The position numbers were made by a program, and so were the translations under genes. Of a stretch of DNA of 38,056 bases, positions 23,180 to 31,642 are shown one piece after another. Source of the DNA: Bacteroidales bacterium (GTDB lineage: Bacteria > Bacteroidota > Bacteroidia > Bacteroidales > PWNQ01); the NCBI GenBank assembly GCA_021738505.1, contig JAIPBW010000030.1, positions 1 to 38,056 on the forward strand. Reading direction: 5' to 3'. The notes beneath the pieces were generated by a model, which made no database searches, was not told the origin of the DNA, and was given only the letters and a program-made list of their open reading frames with translations. The first letter of the stretch is position 1, and each line of letters starts with the position of its first letter.

Positions 23180-25675
23180 ATGCGAAAAATTGTTACCATC
23201 ATGATGTTAACCTTCTGGCTAACATCATTTATCCAGGCACAACCAACCACAGCTCCCGGACAGGATATTGTAGGTTATGGTTACAACGTGTTCGGCAAAT
23301 TTGCCGATAATGAGAGTTTAAAAAACTATTGCCTTTTTGATTGGACTGATCCTTATCAGAAAAACTTCGGAAGCTACACTTACAGTATCCCGGGCAGGGT
23401 TATGCTAAAAAATGTAGGCAAAAAAGTAAAAACCGAAGTTTCAGGAGCCAACAAGCGCTCTTATGCAAAATCCTTCTCCTCTTCAGTAGGCTTAGGAGTA
23501 GATGCATTGTTGTTTAGTGCTTCTGTAAACACTACTTTCTCCCAGTCATCCTCAGGGAGTAGTGCTCAATACTTTCATACAATCCGCGATGCTAACCGGA
23601 TTTGGCAAATTGCTATTGACGAACGGTATGAGCATAAGAAAATGCTTAAACCCAAAGTAAAACAAGACATTAATAATATGTCCCCGGCTAAACTCTTTGA
23701 TTTTTATGGGACTCATTATATTGCTTCGGCTTATCTGGGAGGACGTGCGGATTATTCCAGTGTCACGAAAATCACTTCAAGCATGAACACGAAATCTATT
23801 GGAGCTACGGTGGAAGCCCAGTACAAAGCTATCAGTGCGAATGCAAGTATGGAAATGACGGAACAACAAAGGCAAGTTAAAGAAAATACCACAACAAAAC
23901 TTACGGTTACAGGCGGAAATGCAGAGTTTGCCAACGACATCAACAACTATGAGGCCTACAAGAATTGGGCTGCCGGCATTCGCGACATGCCTGTACTTTG
24001 CGATTTTGACAAGAAAAGCCTTATTCCTATTTGGGAACTCGCATCTACACAGTCTCGCAAGAATGAATTGAAAACCTATTTTGAAAAAGTAATGGTGAAA
24101 AACTATGAATTACCTGAAGCTATGGTAAATCTGGTTTCTCTGGCCAATAAAACATATCGAATTAAAAGCAAAGGCACTGACAAATATTGGGATTTAAAAG
24201 GTTTCAATGCCACAGCGCAAGGGCGCGGGGGAGTTCTTCAAATGTATGACAGTGATTTAAAAAAGAAAAATCAAATCGGATCAGATCGCTATTTTAAAAT
24301 CCTCCCGCACAGAACAGAATCAGACTATGTCTTTCTGCAGCCACAGCACGCAAATTTGGTCGTAGATATAAAAGGAGGTTCGAAAAAAGAAGGAGCTGTA
24401 GCTCATCTCTGGAACCACGGCAAAAACAATGCTGCTCAGATGTTTAAAATGGAACCTGTAGAAGGTGAAGACAACACCTATTATCTGGCAGCCAAGTGCA
24501 GCGGTTTATACCTGACTGCCGGAGAAGTAAGCTCAAGCGATGACAAGCCCGGCATTCGAAGTGGCGGAACAAAATCCCGCAAACGGGGACCATCAGCAAA
24601 TGCTGCCCCTGCTCCGGAAACAGAAGTTAAAAATCACGTTAAAGTTAAACAGCAAAGATTTACCGGTGCTGAAAATCAGAAATGGGTATTTGAAGAAACG
24701 GATCCCAAACTTATGGCGCCTCCTTATGCTTATGACAGGATTTATAGTGTGCAATGTGTAGACGGTGGAAAATACTGGGATTTCAGAGGCAAAGCTGACA
24801 AGAATCATAATGGCGCTTTATTGAAATTCTGGAGCATGAACTGGACTCCCGATGATCGTTTTATCAAGATTGAACCGGCAGATAAGGATAAAGAATTTTT
24901 TTACATCAGGCCGACATGGACCACCAGAGTATTGGATGTAAGTATGGGTTCAATCAATAAGAATGGTGGCAAAATACAAATTTGGGATAAAAATAGTGAG
25001 GCTCAACAGTTATTTAGTTTTGAATATGCCGGTGCTCCTAATACCTGGTATATCAAAAATAAACGCTCAGGAAAATACCTGGATGCTGCTGCAGGGGAGG
25101 TCAACAAAAACGGAGGTAAAGTCCAACAGTGGAAATTCCATGGGGGAGATAACCAAAAATGGGTATTGCGTTCCTACCCGCGAATCGCTGATGTGGATAA
25201 ATTAAAAGGAACCTATTACATCAGATCTGCTTTTAGCGACAAGTATTGGGATTTGCCGGGTAGTGGAAACGAGAGCAAAGGAAAAGGAGAACAAATAAAG
25301 CTTTGGAGTTTGGATGGTGGTGCCGACCGCAAGGTAAAAATTAAACCTACAGGAGACTATGACTGGGCTCAGATTATCTTCCAAAATGGCCATAAAGCAG
25401 CCGATGTTAAAGGTGCATCAAAAAATAATGGTGGGGAGCTACATACATGGGACCCGCATGGTGGAAATTCTCAGAAATGGGGCATCTACATTACCGGAAA
25501 ATATTCTTTTGTCCTGATTAACAAAAACAGCAGAAAAGCTGTGGATGTAGAAGGAGGAAAGATAAATGAAAACGGCTCTAAATGTCACCAATGGAATCAG
25601 CATAATGGCAAAAGCCAGCAATGGATGCTGATTGATACTAAAACAAAAGACTGGGTTAATTTATTCGATTTATAA
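23180..25675 (+). CDS. secreted MACPF protein with three ricin-type beta-trefoils
   Basis: An 831-residue exported protein. A signal peptide (MRKIVTIMMLTFWLTSFIQA) is followed by a membrane-attack-complex/perforin domain to about residue 320, with the family signature YGTHYIASAYLGG at 176-188 and the end segment PVLCDFDKKSLIPIWELA. The rest is nine ricin-B-like repeats forming three trefoils (about 325-515, 520-668, 675-825). Each trefoil opens with a KYWDL/KYWDF repeat, continues with a VVDIK/VLDVS/AADVK repeat, and most repeats end in a QKW-like motif. A basic, Ala/Pro-rich insertion (about 452-488) interrupts the third repeat. MACPF proteins make membrane pores, and ricin folds often bind glycans, so a glycan-targeted toxin or antibacterial pore former is inferred. 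A terminator follows directly, making it monocistronic. Confidence 0.9.
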   Translation: MRKIVTIMMLTFWLTSFIQAQPTTAPGQDIVGYGYNVFGKFADNESLKNYCLFDWTDPYQKNFGSYTYSIPGRVMLKNVGKKVKTEVSGANKRSYAKSFSSSVGLGVDALLFSASVNTTFSQSSSGSSAQYFHTIRDANRIWQIAIDERYEHKKMLKPKVKQDINNMSPAKLFDFYGTHYIASAYLGGRADYSSVTKITSSMNTKSIGATVEAQYKAISANASMEMTEQQRQVKENTTTKLTVTGGNAEFANDINNYEAYKNWAAGIRDMPVLCDFDKKSLIPIWELASTQSRKNELKTYFEKVMVKNYELPEAMVNLVSLANKTYRIKSKGTDKYWDLKGFNATAQGRGGVLQMYDSDLKKKNQIGSDRYFKILPHRTESDYVFLQPQHANLVVDIKGGSKKEGAVAHLWNHGKNNAAQMFKMEPVEGEDNTYYLAAKCSGLYLTAGEVSSSDDKPGIRSGGTKSRKRGPSANAAPAPETEVKNHVKVKQQRFTGAENQKWVFEETDPKLMAPPYAYDRIYSVQCVDGGKYWDFRGKADKNHNGALLKFWSMNWTPDDRFIKIEPADKDKEFFYIRPTWTTRVLDVSMGSINKNGGKIQIWDKNSEAQQLFSFEYAGAPNTWYIKNKRSGKYLDAAAGEVNKNGGKVQQWKFHGGDNQKWVLRSYPRIADVDKLKGTYYIRSAFSDKYWDLPGSGNESKGKGEQIKLWSLDGGADRKVKIKPTGDYDWAQIIFQNGHKAADVKGASKNNGGELHTWDPHGGNSQKWGIYITGKYSFVLINKNSRKAVDVEGGKINENGSKCHQWNQHNGKSQQWMLIDTKTKDWVNLFDL

Positions 25676-25696
25676 AACAAACCTGAAATTTTACTG

Positions 25697-25732
25697 AAAA
25701 GGCCTCATTTTTGTGAGGCCTTTTTTTATTTT
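25697..25732 (+). terminator. rho-independent terminator of the MACPF gene
   Basis: aaaaggcctca pairs perfectly with tgaggcctttt around a six-base loop, followed by a T tract, 22 bases after the stop codon. Confidence 0.92.
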
Positions 25733-25778
25733 ATAATAGAGTATAGCTTGCATTTAAACGAACTATTTTTATAACCAA

Positions 25779-25809
25779 TTGGAGTAGCAATATTTTTTGT
25801 TTAGCTTTG
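25779..25809 (+). promoter_or_regulatory. candidate promoter of the Nudix gene
   Basis: TTG at 25779-25781, a 20-base spacer and TAGCTTTG at 25802-25809 give a textbook Bacteroidota promoter. The predicted leader is about 80 bases long. Confidence 0.65.
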
Positions 25810-25894
25810 CCATCGAACATTATATTAAAAACACTTGTTTTTTTAGAAGTAGATTCTGTCGATCGATATTAATACCAGAAGAAAAGCACGATTA

Positions 25895-26560
25895 ATGCTT
25901 GAAATTGCAACCACAAAAAAAGAAAAGCTAAGCCGGCATTTACGTAATTGTTTGAACAATGACTTACCGGGTTTATTATCGCATAAAGAGATGGCGCCAT
26001 TAAACCGGGAAATGGAATTTGATCATTCATCATCCGCTCGTGAAAGTGCTGTTTTAATTGCTTTGTATCCCCATAATTTTTTGTGGCATCTTTGTTTCAT
26101 ACGCAGGCCCGAATATGACGGAATTCACAGTGGTCAGATTTCCTTACCCGGTGGCGGAAGAGAACACTATGATTCCAATATTACGGCAACAGCCATACGC
26201 GAAGCCAACGAAGAAGTAAATATAAATCCGGAAAAGATTGAAATTCTGGGATCATTATCACCAATCTATATTCCGCCAAGCAATTACATTGTAACTCCTG
26301 TGGTTAGCATATTGGAAGAACAACCTGATTTTATTCCCCAACCCGATGAAGTGGCTGAAATTATTGAAATTCCTATTCAAGACTTTAACAAGCCGGGCAT
26401 AGTACAAAATAAAACCTTTTACGGAGGAACCTTCAGGGAAATAAAAGCTCCGTGTTTTAAAATTAACAATACAATCATCTGGGGTGCAACAGCTATGATC
26501 CTTAATGAATTTTTTAATGTGCTGAAAAAAATAAACAACAAAAAAGAGTTCTATCAATAA
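25895..26560 (+). CDS. Nudix hydrolase, CoA-pyrophosphatase (NudL) type
   Basis: A 221-residue Nudix protein. The CoA-hydrolase-specific motif (FIRRPEYDGIHSGQISLPGG) runs straight into the Nudix box GGGREHYDSN...REANEEVNI; the two glutamates of REANEE would bind Mg2+. The first Glu of the canonical box is replaced by Ser, as often happens in this subgroup. Family members cleave CoA or acyl-CoA to phosphopantetheine and 3',5'-ADP. It follows its own promoter and lies 58 bp before the small Smr gene on the same strand, with which it may be co-transcribed. Cytosolic. Confidence 0.88.
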   Translation: MLEIATTKKEKLSRHLRNCLNNDLPGLLSHKEMAPLNREMEFDHSSSARESAVLIALYPHNFLWHLCFIRRPEYDGIHSGQISLPGGGREHYDSNITATAIREANEEVNINPEKIEILGSLSPIYIPPSNYIVTPVVSILEEQPDFIPQPDEVAEIIEIPIQDFNKPGIVQNKTFYGGTFREIKAPCFKINNTIIWGATAMILNEFFNVLKKINNKKEFYQ

Positions 26561-26618
26561 AAGGTATTTGTAAGCATCGGCAAACAGCTTAGACAAGCAA
26601 AAATAATCGTTCTTGGGT

Positions 26619-26873
26619 ATGGCAAAACTTAAACTAGATCTTCATGATATCTATAACAAAGGAGATAAAATTGAGCAAGAGCTAAATAATATCATAGAGG
26701 AAGCTGTTGAGAAAAAAATCAAAACGGTTGAGATCATTCCGGGAAAAGGTAGTGGCCAATTGAAAAAACGTGTTTTAAAATTTCTTGATCAACCGCACAT
26801 AAAAAAACAATATCACCGGATTAATAAAGACAAAGATAATTTCGGACGGGTATTTGTTTATTTCAAAAAATAA
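26619..26873 (+). CDS. small Smr-domain protein
   Basis: An 84-residue protein consisting of an Smr domain alone: the LDLHDI motif at the start and the HGxG-like loop IIPGKGSGQLKKRV in the middle. Smr domains are DNA- or RNA-cleaving or -binding modules, found alone or at the end of MutS2. The ATG at 26619 is preferred to an in-frame TTG at 26613. The position directly after the Nudix gene suggests a bicistronic unit. No specific substrate can be inferred. Confidence 0.85.
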   Translation: MAKLKLDLHDIYNKGDKIEQELNNIIEEAVEKKIKTVEIIPGKGSGQLKKRVLKFLDQPHIKKQYHRINKDKDNFGRVFVYFKK

Positions 26874-26957
26874 AGTAATAAAAATCAAAAGGTTCCGGCC
26901 TACACATTTTTTTTATTCAATATAGATATTTTATTATTCATAAAACATTTATCACCC

Positions 26958-28331
26958 TTATTTCAGATAAATCCTAACCTCTACCCTTCTCTCGCGTTCT
27001 ATTTTCTCTTTTGAGGCAAATTTCTCACCGAAGTTTTGCTTGTATATTTTCCGGGGATTAAAACCTTTTTCAACGATGTAATTCTCAATAAACCGCATCC
27101 GTTTTGAAGATAACTCAAGGTTTCTTTCAGCATCACCTGAGCTGTCTGTATGCCCTGACAAAAGGATCATTTCTGCTTTTTCAGTATCTATTTTCTGTAA
27201 GCGATTTTTCAATTTAACAAAATTATCAGGCTCAATAACACTGGTTTCATAATAGACTGTAAAAGAGACAGTATCTACTGCAGCCTGAGGGGCTACCTGA
27301 TTACTAACAGATGCTTCTTTAATTTGCTTTTGCAAACTTTTAATTCTTTCGGTTTTTTCTTCTAATTGCTGTTCATATTGCTTACGGATTTGTATCTGCC
27401 CCGTATCAGGTAAGTATAACTTTATTGTATCTGTCCTGACAAGCTCTTGATTTTTCAAGCGCGCTAAAGTTAACCGCAATTGTTCTATCGTATCTTTTTG
27501 ATTTTCTGATACGTCGCTTATTCCGACTACTTTTATAGTCGTATCCATAGCAAGATTAGAACTATCTTCTTGCTCTTGCAATTCCAGTCCCTGGCGATAG
27601 GCTCTTGCGGCCAGTTTTTCATTTTCATTAACTAATAAACTCAACGAATCCTTCAATCTCTGAAGCTCCGACTGAGTTTCATATAAAGAATCTTTATACG
27701 CTTTTGATACATAATTCCTATCCCCATCCGTCCGCTCTCTGGTAATAACTCGTGTAACGGTCTGCTGGCTTTCTGCCTGACCTGGTTTAGGTTCAATCTG
27801 CTGTAGTTGATCCTTAAGGTTTTCCACAACTTCATTCAAATCCTTTAGATCTTCTTTGTACTGGGCTCGCAACGCTTCTACTTCCTCATCATTATCACCA
27901 TTTCGAACTGCATTCTGTATTTTTTCTTTCTCAACGATATATACAGTATCGGTGCGACTTTGGGATGAAGTAGCAAATTCTTCTTTCGCCTGATCAACAT
28001 CCTTTTTTCTATTCCCTGCTTTGTTTGTTTTAGTCTTTTCTGACTCATCATAAGTAGAAAAAGAAGTATCGCTTTTCCCTTCCAATTTTGAGCTTACATT
28101 TTTCCTTAATGAATCTGCTTTTTGTTTTGTCTCATAACCTTCAGATGAGATAGAATCAGCTTCAACTAATTTATTCGTTCTGTAATAGCTACTGTCATTC
28201 TCAGCTACTGAGTAGTTTTTTTCTGCTTCCGTATACAGATACGTTCCGGCAGGACGCCTGCTTTGGCAACCCCATACTAAAACTGTGATCAGTAAAAAAG
28301 CTACTATTTTTATTTTTTGATACCCATCCAT
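26958..28331 (-). CDS. OmpA-family lipoprotein with coiled-coil stalk
   Basis: A 457-residue outer-membrane lipoprotein. The signal peptide ends in VLVWGC, whose cysteine would be lipidated. It is followed by a Ser/Lys/Glu-rich region and a long, charged coiled coil (roughly residues 130-340, for example LRAQYKEDLKDLNEVVENLKD), then a C-terminal OmpA-like peptidoglycan-binding domain with LLSGHTDSSGD, NLELSSKRM and RRVEVRIYL. Such proteins tie the outer membrane to the cell wall. Its start overlaps the end of the upstream beta-barrel-like gene by 22 bases, so the two are probably made and used together. Confidence 0.88.
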   Translation of the reverse strand: MDGYQKIKIVAFLLITVLVWGCQSRRPAGTYLYTEAEKNYSVAENDSSYYRTNKLVEADSISSEGYETKQKADSLRKNVSSKLEGKSDTSFSTYDESEKTKTNKAGNRKKDVDQAKEEFATSSQSRTDTVYIVEKEKIQNAVRNGDNDEEVEALRAQYKEDLKDLNEVVENLKDQLQQIEPKPGQAESQQTVTRVITRERTDGDRNYVSKAYKDSLYETQSELQRLKDSLSLLVNENEKLAARAYRQGLELQEQEDSSNLAMDTTIKVVGISDVSENQKDTIEQLRLTLARLKNQELVRTDTIKLYLPDTGQIQIRKQYEQQLEEKTERIKSLQKQIKEASVSNQVAPQAAVDTVSFTVYYETSVIEPDNFVKLKNRLQKIDTEKAEMILLSGHTDSSGDAERNLELSSKRMRFIENYIVEKGFNPRKIYKQNFGEKFASKEKIERERRVEVRIYLK

Positions 28332-29473
28332 ACATCTAATTCTAATGCCAGTCCGGCTGTTGGTAAAATATTAAAACTACTAAAGTTTTGCTGTCCGTCT
28401 TTTGCAATCATAAGAGCACCTGCATTTAACCGTAAAACTTTAAAAACTCTGACGCCCAGCCCTGCGTAAACAGGTAAATTTATGGTAGGTGTAATATACT
28501 CTGTTCCATTTGCATCTTTTACAGGATTAAGTAGCACCCCCATGGAATACCCAAACGAATCAAAAGTCTTTGATTTTCTCAGCAAAGAACTTCTTGAAGC
28601 AAATGGCACTGTAAAACCTATAGCTGGTGTAAAATCCAGATTCCGGCTTGTTGTATTACCTACATCTATACTTTTGCTCCAGGCATACATGCCGAAATTA
28701 ACAGGCAAAGTAAATGGTTCTTTATCAGTAGGAACAGACTTCACATAAGCCTGACGATGCAATTGAACTAAATCGGAATTTATATAAGGATTTACTTCCG
28801 ACATAACAACATCTGCCAATCCTTCTATCTTTTTTTCTACTAATTGCTTTGCTTGTTCATTTAGTTCAGATTCTTCTTTTGGCTTTAAGAAATCTTTAAA
28901 TTTAAAATCCGCATACCGTTCCAACTCATCACAAACCAAACGGCTAAGTTCAGGACGTTCTATCTGGTTTTTTGATCGTTGATATTTTAATGCCTCATCA
29001 ATGAGCATTGATAATTTCTTGTATACATGTTTGGGTTTTTGTACTTCAATATCATTACCGTCATAGATAATATTACTTCTTAACAAATAAACAACACGTT
29101 CACGTAGCTTTTCTTTTAACTCTTTTTTCTGTTTTGGCGTCATTAATTTATAGGTCTTGATCAAAAAGTCATATTTCGTGTTTGACTTTAGAACCGGCGG
29201 AACTACAACCTTAAATCCGGGAGATTGGTTACTGTTTTTTCGGTTCCATGTAAATGAATGCAATACATCTTCCGTATTTTCACTCAAAACATCCACTTCA
29301 ACAAGCTCCACATCCGAAGCTACTTCTCCCTGAATACCAAAAGGTTGATCAAAAGGTATTGTTGGGTTTGTCTTAAATGATGATGACTCAAAGTCAACAT
29401 AAACAACTCGTTCCTGGCTGAATAATGCCAGGCCTGATAATATCAGAATAACTGTTAAAAAAATTTGTTTCAT
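28310..29473 (-). CDS. predicted outer-membrane protein of unknown function
   Basis: A 387-residue exported protein: signal peptide MKQIFLTVILILSGLALFSQ, a hydrophilic alpha-rich middle, and a C-terminal third with alternating aromatic strands (for example NFGMYAWSKSI, LPVYAGLGVRVFKVLRLNAGALM) ending in LALELDVWMG. This looks like a small outer-membrane beta-barrel. I do not recognise the family. It overlaps the OmpA-like lipoprotein gene by 22 bases and precedes it in the transcript, suggesting a two-component envelope complex. Confidence 0.75.
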   Translation of the reverse strand: MKQIFLTVILILSGLALFSQERVVYVDFESSSFKTNPTIPFDQPFGIQGEVASDVELVEVDVLSENTEDVLHSFTWNRKNSNQSPGFKVVVPPVLKSNTKYDFLIKTYKLMTPKQKKELKEKLRERVVYLLRSNIIYDGNDIEVQKPKHVYKKLSMLIDEALKYQRSKNQIERPELSRLVCDELERYADFKFKDFLKPKEESELNEQAKQLVEKKIEGLADVVMSEVNPYINSDLVQLHRQAYVKSVPTDKEPFTLPVNFGMYAWSKSIDVGNTTSRNLDFTPAIGFTVPFASRSSLLRKSKTFDSFGYSMGVLLNPVKDANGTEYITPTINLPVYAGLGVRVFKVLRLNAGALMIAKDGQQNFSSFNILPTAGLALELDVWMGIKK

Positions 29474-29502
29474 ATGTTTTAAATTTTCAAAATATTGATA
29501 AT

Positions 29503-29669
29503 GTCATTATTATGTTTTCTTGCTTTTGTCTCTTACTGTCATTTGCTTCGCGTCATTTATCCGTCTTCGACGGATGTCATTTGTAGTTTACCTTGTGAAA
29601 CCTTTCTCTGTTTCACCAAGGTCATTTGCGCTTCGCGCGTCATTTTGCTTTACTATACTCTAAGTCATT
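29503..29669 (+). repeat. GTCATT words separated by small palindromes
   Basis: GTCATT starts at 29503, 29538, 29552, 29576, 29621, 29639 and 29664. Several spacers are themselves hairpins: atccgtc-ttc-gacggat at 29559-29575, an imperfect ccttg-tgaaac / gtttca-ccaagg at about 29591-29620, and gcgcttcgcgc at 29628-29638. This is the left half of a larger inverted arrangement; see 29729-29786. Confidence 0.8.
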
Positions 29670-29728
29670 AACTTAAGGGCTTTCTGAGACGGTTATATTT
29701 GACAGCATCCGGACACAGAAGTATAGAA

Positions 29729-29786
29729 AATGACCATTAATGACTACCAATGACCATCAATGACTACTAATGACAATAAATGACAT
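29729..29786 (+). repeat. ten-bp tandem array, six AATGAC units
   Basis: Six copies of AATGACnnnn with an exact 10-bp period. AATGAC is the reverse complement of GTCATT, so this array is the inverted partner of the words at 29503-29669. The 10-bp period matches one DNA helical turn and puts all units on the same face. Confidence 0.85.
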
Positions 29787-29820
29787 TGTTTTCTTTGCAT
29801 TATCCAACTCTTCCAGCCCT

Positions 29821-29883
29821 TTAATCATTCTCCTGTGTGTCGAAAAAATTGTCGCCATGGAGATTTCATACAGGTAATTTTTA
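29821..29883 (+). repeat. dispersed motif, copy C
   Basis: Shares ctgtgtgtcgaaaaaa and cgccatgga-tttca with copy B at 336-400. It lies in a non-coding region, like the other copies. Confidence 0.6.
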
Positions 29884-30261
29884 TTCGGTTGGTATTTTTT
29901 TTTGCAGGAAAAGTAGCCCATAGAATCAGCATTCTCATCACGCATTAAAAAAACTCATAATAAACTAATAATTTATACATGAACTATTGATGAATTTGTT
30001 TTCATTCAAAATATATCTGTTAAACAATTGAATCTGCAATTTGGTTGACATGTCTGTTAAATTATTTTCCTATTCCAAATTAAATATCAATTGCACTTAA
30101 CGGTTTTTTTAAATGTCCGGCAATTCCGTTTTCGTTATACATGAATGAGAATACCCGCTCAGCCGAATTTGCTATCCGCCGGAGACGGATTGGGTGCCGC
30201 TTCGTTGTTGCCCATCCGCACATCGCTTATATGTAGACATTGACACCCTCCTCCTAACCGC

Positions 30262-30717
30262 TCACTCCTCTCCAAACATTTCCCGCAACTTTTTTTCCCG
30301 GTAATCGAAAATCTCTTTCAGTTGTTTTTTCACTATGATGGCATTGGCCATTTTGCCCAGCGGGCCGAGCGGCAATTGATAATCCACCTGGTCGATGATC
30401 TCCGTCCCCCCTTCCACTTCCCTGAAATGATGCTGATAGTGCCATACTTTGTAAGGGCCGGCACGTTGCTCATCCACGAAGTAAAATGGCTTACGGATAT
30501 GTGTTACCTCCGTCATCCAGTTCATCGGAATTTTCAGCAATGGCGACACCTTGTAGGTGATGATCATACCTTCATACATCTCGCCCTGAGGCGCGGATGT
30601 GATGTTAAAACCCATGTATTGCGGTGTAATGGATTTCAGGTTAGCCGGATCGGAGAAAAACTTCCAGGCCTGCTGCAGGCTAACCGGCAAGTTTTGTTGT
30701 CTTTTGATCTGATGCAT
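30262..30717 (-). CDS. SRPBCC (START-like) family protein
   Basis: A 151-residue protein of the SRPBCC fold, which forms a hydrophobic ligand cavity. The start MHQIKRQQNLPVSLQQAWKF, with FFSDPANLKSITP, is typical for a cyclase/dehydrase-like SRPBCC domain, and the last helix KKQLKEIFDYREKKL closes the fold. The ATG at 30717 is preferred; a frame opening at 30741 only adds residues from inside the preceding gene. It overlaps the end of the DUF417 gene by 38 bases, so the two are translationally linked. The ligand is unknown. Base composition is richer in GC than the AT-rich genes that follow. Confidence 0.8.
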   Translation of the reverse strand: MHQIKRQQNLPVSLQQAWKFFSDPANLKSITPQYMGFNITSAPQGEMYEGMIITYKVSPLLKIPMNWMTEVTHIRKPFYFVDEQRAGPYKVWHYQHHFREVEGGTEIIDQVDYQLPLGPLGKMANAIIVKKQLKEIFDYREKKLREMFGEE

Positions 30718-31228
30718 TTTCCTGATATTTTTTATCAACAAGTTTAATGAGTTTCGGGTCGGCTACGATCCGGCCTCCGCGAACGGTGGCTCCAAGCGCA
30801 ATGGCAGCGCTTATCACTACGGCATTTTTTATAATGTATTGTCCTTCCAGAGTCAACCCGTAAGGGATTTGTGTGAAGACTTCGCCCGGAAAAATGAAAA
30901 TGGGCGTAATCGTTCCGATCATCTGAAGGAACAGCAAAGCAAGTGTTTCACGCATGTAGATCTTAAAAATAAGCCCCACTCCTATTAAGGTCTCCCAAAT
31001 GGCAAGCGTGTAAATAATGATGTTTTCTTCAAACAAGCCAAAGGTTAATACATCTATAGTCCGGATTGCCAGGCTTTGTGCCGGGCTCAAACCCGGAAAG
31101 AATTTGAGAACTCCGAACCACAGGAAAATGATTCCTACGCTCACACGCAAGAAGGGCAAGCTCCAGCGAGCCATCCACTCGGTGATGGGCTCGTCATACC
31201 TTGTAATAATATCTTTTCTTTTTATCAT
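30680..31228 (-). CDS. DUF417/DoxX-like membrane protein
   Basis: A 182-residue inner-membrane protein with about four helices. The segments SLPFLRVSVGIIFLWFGVLKFFPGLSPAQ and ETLIGVGLIF are typical of the DUF417 (YkgB-like) family, related to DoxX. The ATG at 31228 precedes MIKRKD; a longer frame lacks family similarity. The function of the family is not established, though members often respond to chlorine or redox stress. It overlaps the SRPBCC gene downstream, and a 16-bp palindrome lies about 40 bases upstream. Confidence 0.82.
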   Translation of the reverse strand: MIKRKDIITRYDEPITEWMARWSLPFLRVSVGIIFLWFGVLKFFPGLSPAQSLAIRTIDVLTFGLFEENIIIYTLAIWETLIGVGLIFKIYMRETLALLFLQMIGTITPIFIFPGEVFTQIPYGLTLEGQYIIKNAVVISAAIALGATVRGGRIVADPKLIKLVDKKYQENASDQKTTKLAG

Positions 31229-31266
31229 GATAACTTCGTTTTTGTTGTTTGCTAAATAACAACAGA

Positions 31267-31282
31267 AAAACAAATTTGTTTT
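31267..31282. promoter_or_regulatory. 16-bp perfect palindrome upstream of DUF417 gene
   Basis: aaaacaaatttgtttt is a perfect palindrome 39-54 bases before the DUF417 start. The position suits an operator for a dimeric regulator, but low sequence complexity makes chance occurrence possible. Confidence 0.35.
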
Positions 31283-31420
31283 GTTTCATCTTTGAATTGT
31301 TATTTTAAACAATTGATTATTTGAATAACAGCTTAAAACAACTTTATAAGCTTAATTACTGATTTTTATTAACTAAACCGACAATTGTTTTTGTTTATAT
31401 TTTTTGCATTATATATAAAC

Positions 31421-31552
31421 AAACACGAAAGCTTACAAGCCAATGATCAGCAAGTCCGCATCAATACAAGCCTGATGCAAAACGGTCTCTACATCCTGAC
31501 CATACAAAACAAGAACGGTATGATGTCCAGGAGCTTTCAGGTAAACCGGTAA
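31421..31552 (+). pseudogene. orphan C-terminal T9SS sorting domain
   Basis: This frame encodes the tail of a type A T9SS cargo protein: VRINTSLMQNGLYILTIQ followed by NKNGMMSRSFQVNR and a stop, matching the usual pattern (VxI...LxxGxYxLxIQ...G...xxFxV). There is no start codon, the frame meets a stop about 50 bases upstream, and nothing of the expected large protein precedes it. It is the leftover end of a deleted secreted-protein gene. A hairpin terminator follows. It shows that the lineage uses, or used, type IX secretion. Confidence 0.8.
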
Positions 31553-31585
31553 CGGTTTAATTCTATATTCCATTGTTTTGATTTT

Positions 31586-31642
31586 TGAGGGTGTATTATG
31601 AAATGTTGAAGTAAGATTCATCCATACACCCTCATTTTTTTT
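31586..31642 (+). terminator. hairpin terminator behind the T9SS remnant
   Basis: tgagggtgtat (31586-31596) pairs perfectly with atacaccctca (31624-31634), followed by a run of eight T. The 27-base loop is long for an intrinsic terminator. Its orientation fits the remnant gene ending at 31552. Confidence 0.6.

Larger units (their letters stand above)
29474..30261. other. repeat-dominated intergenic region
   Basis: About 790 bp without a credible gene. It contains the GTCATT/AATGAC block (29503-29786), copy C of the dispersed motif (29821-29883), an AT-rich stretch, and at 30150-30240 a more GC-rich piece sharing gctcagccgaat with the hairpin region near 32803. Confidence 0.65.

Noticed and set aside
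29503-29786. Possible CRISPR array
   Set aside because: The repeated words are only 6 bp, the right half has a strict 10-bp period with 4-bp spacers, and no cas genes are nearby.
29757-29945. Minus-strand open frame of 62 codons
   Set aside because: It runs through the AATGAC array and the dispersed motif, with no recognisable protein features.
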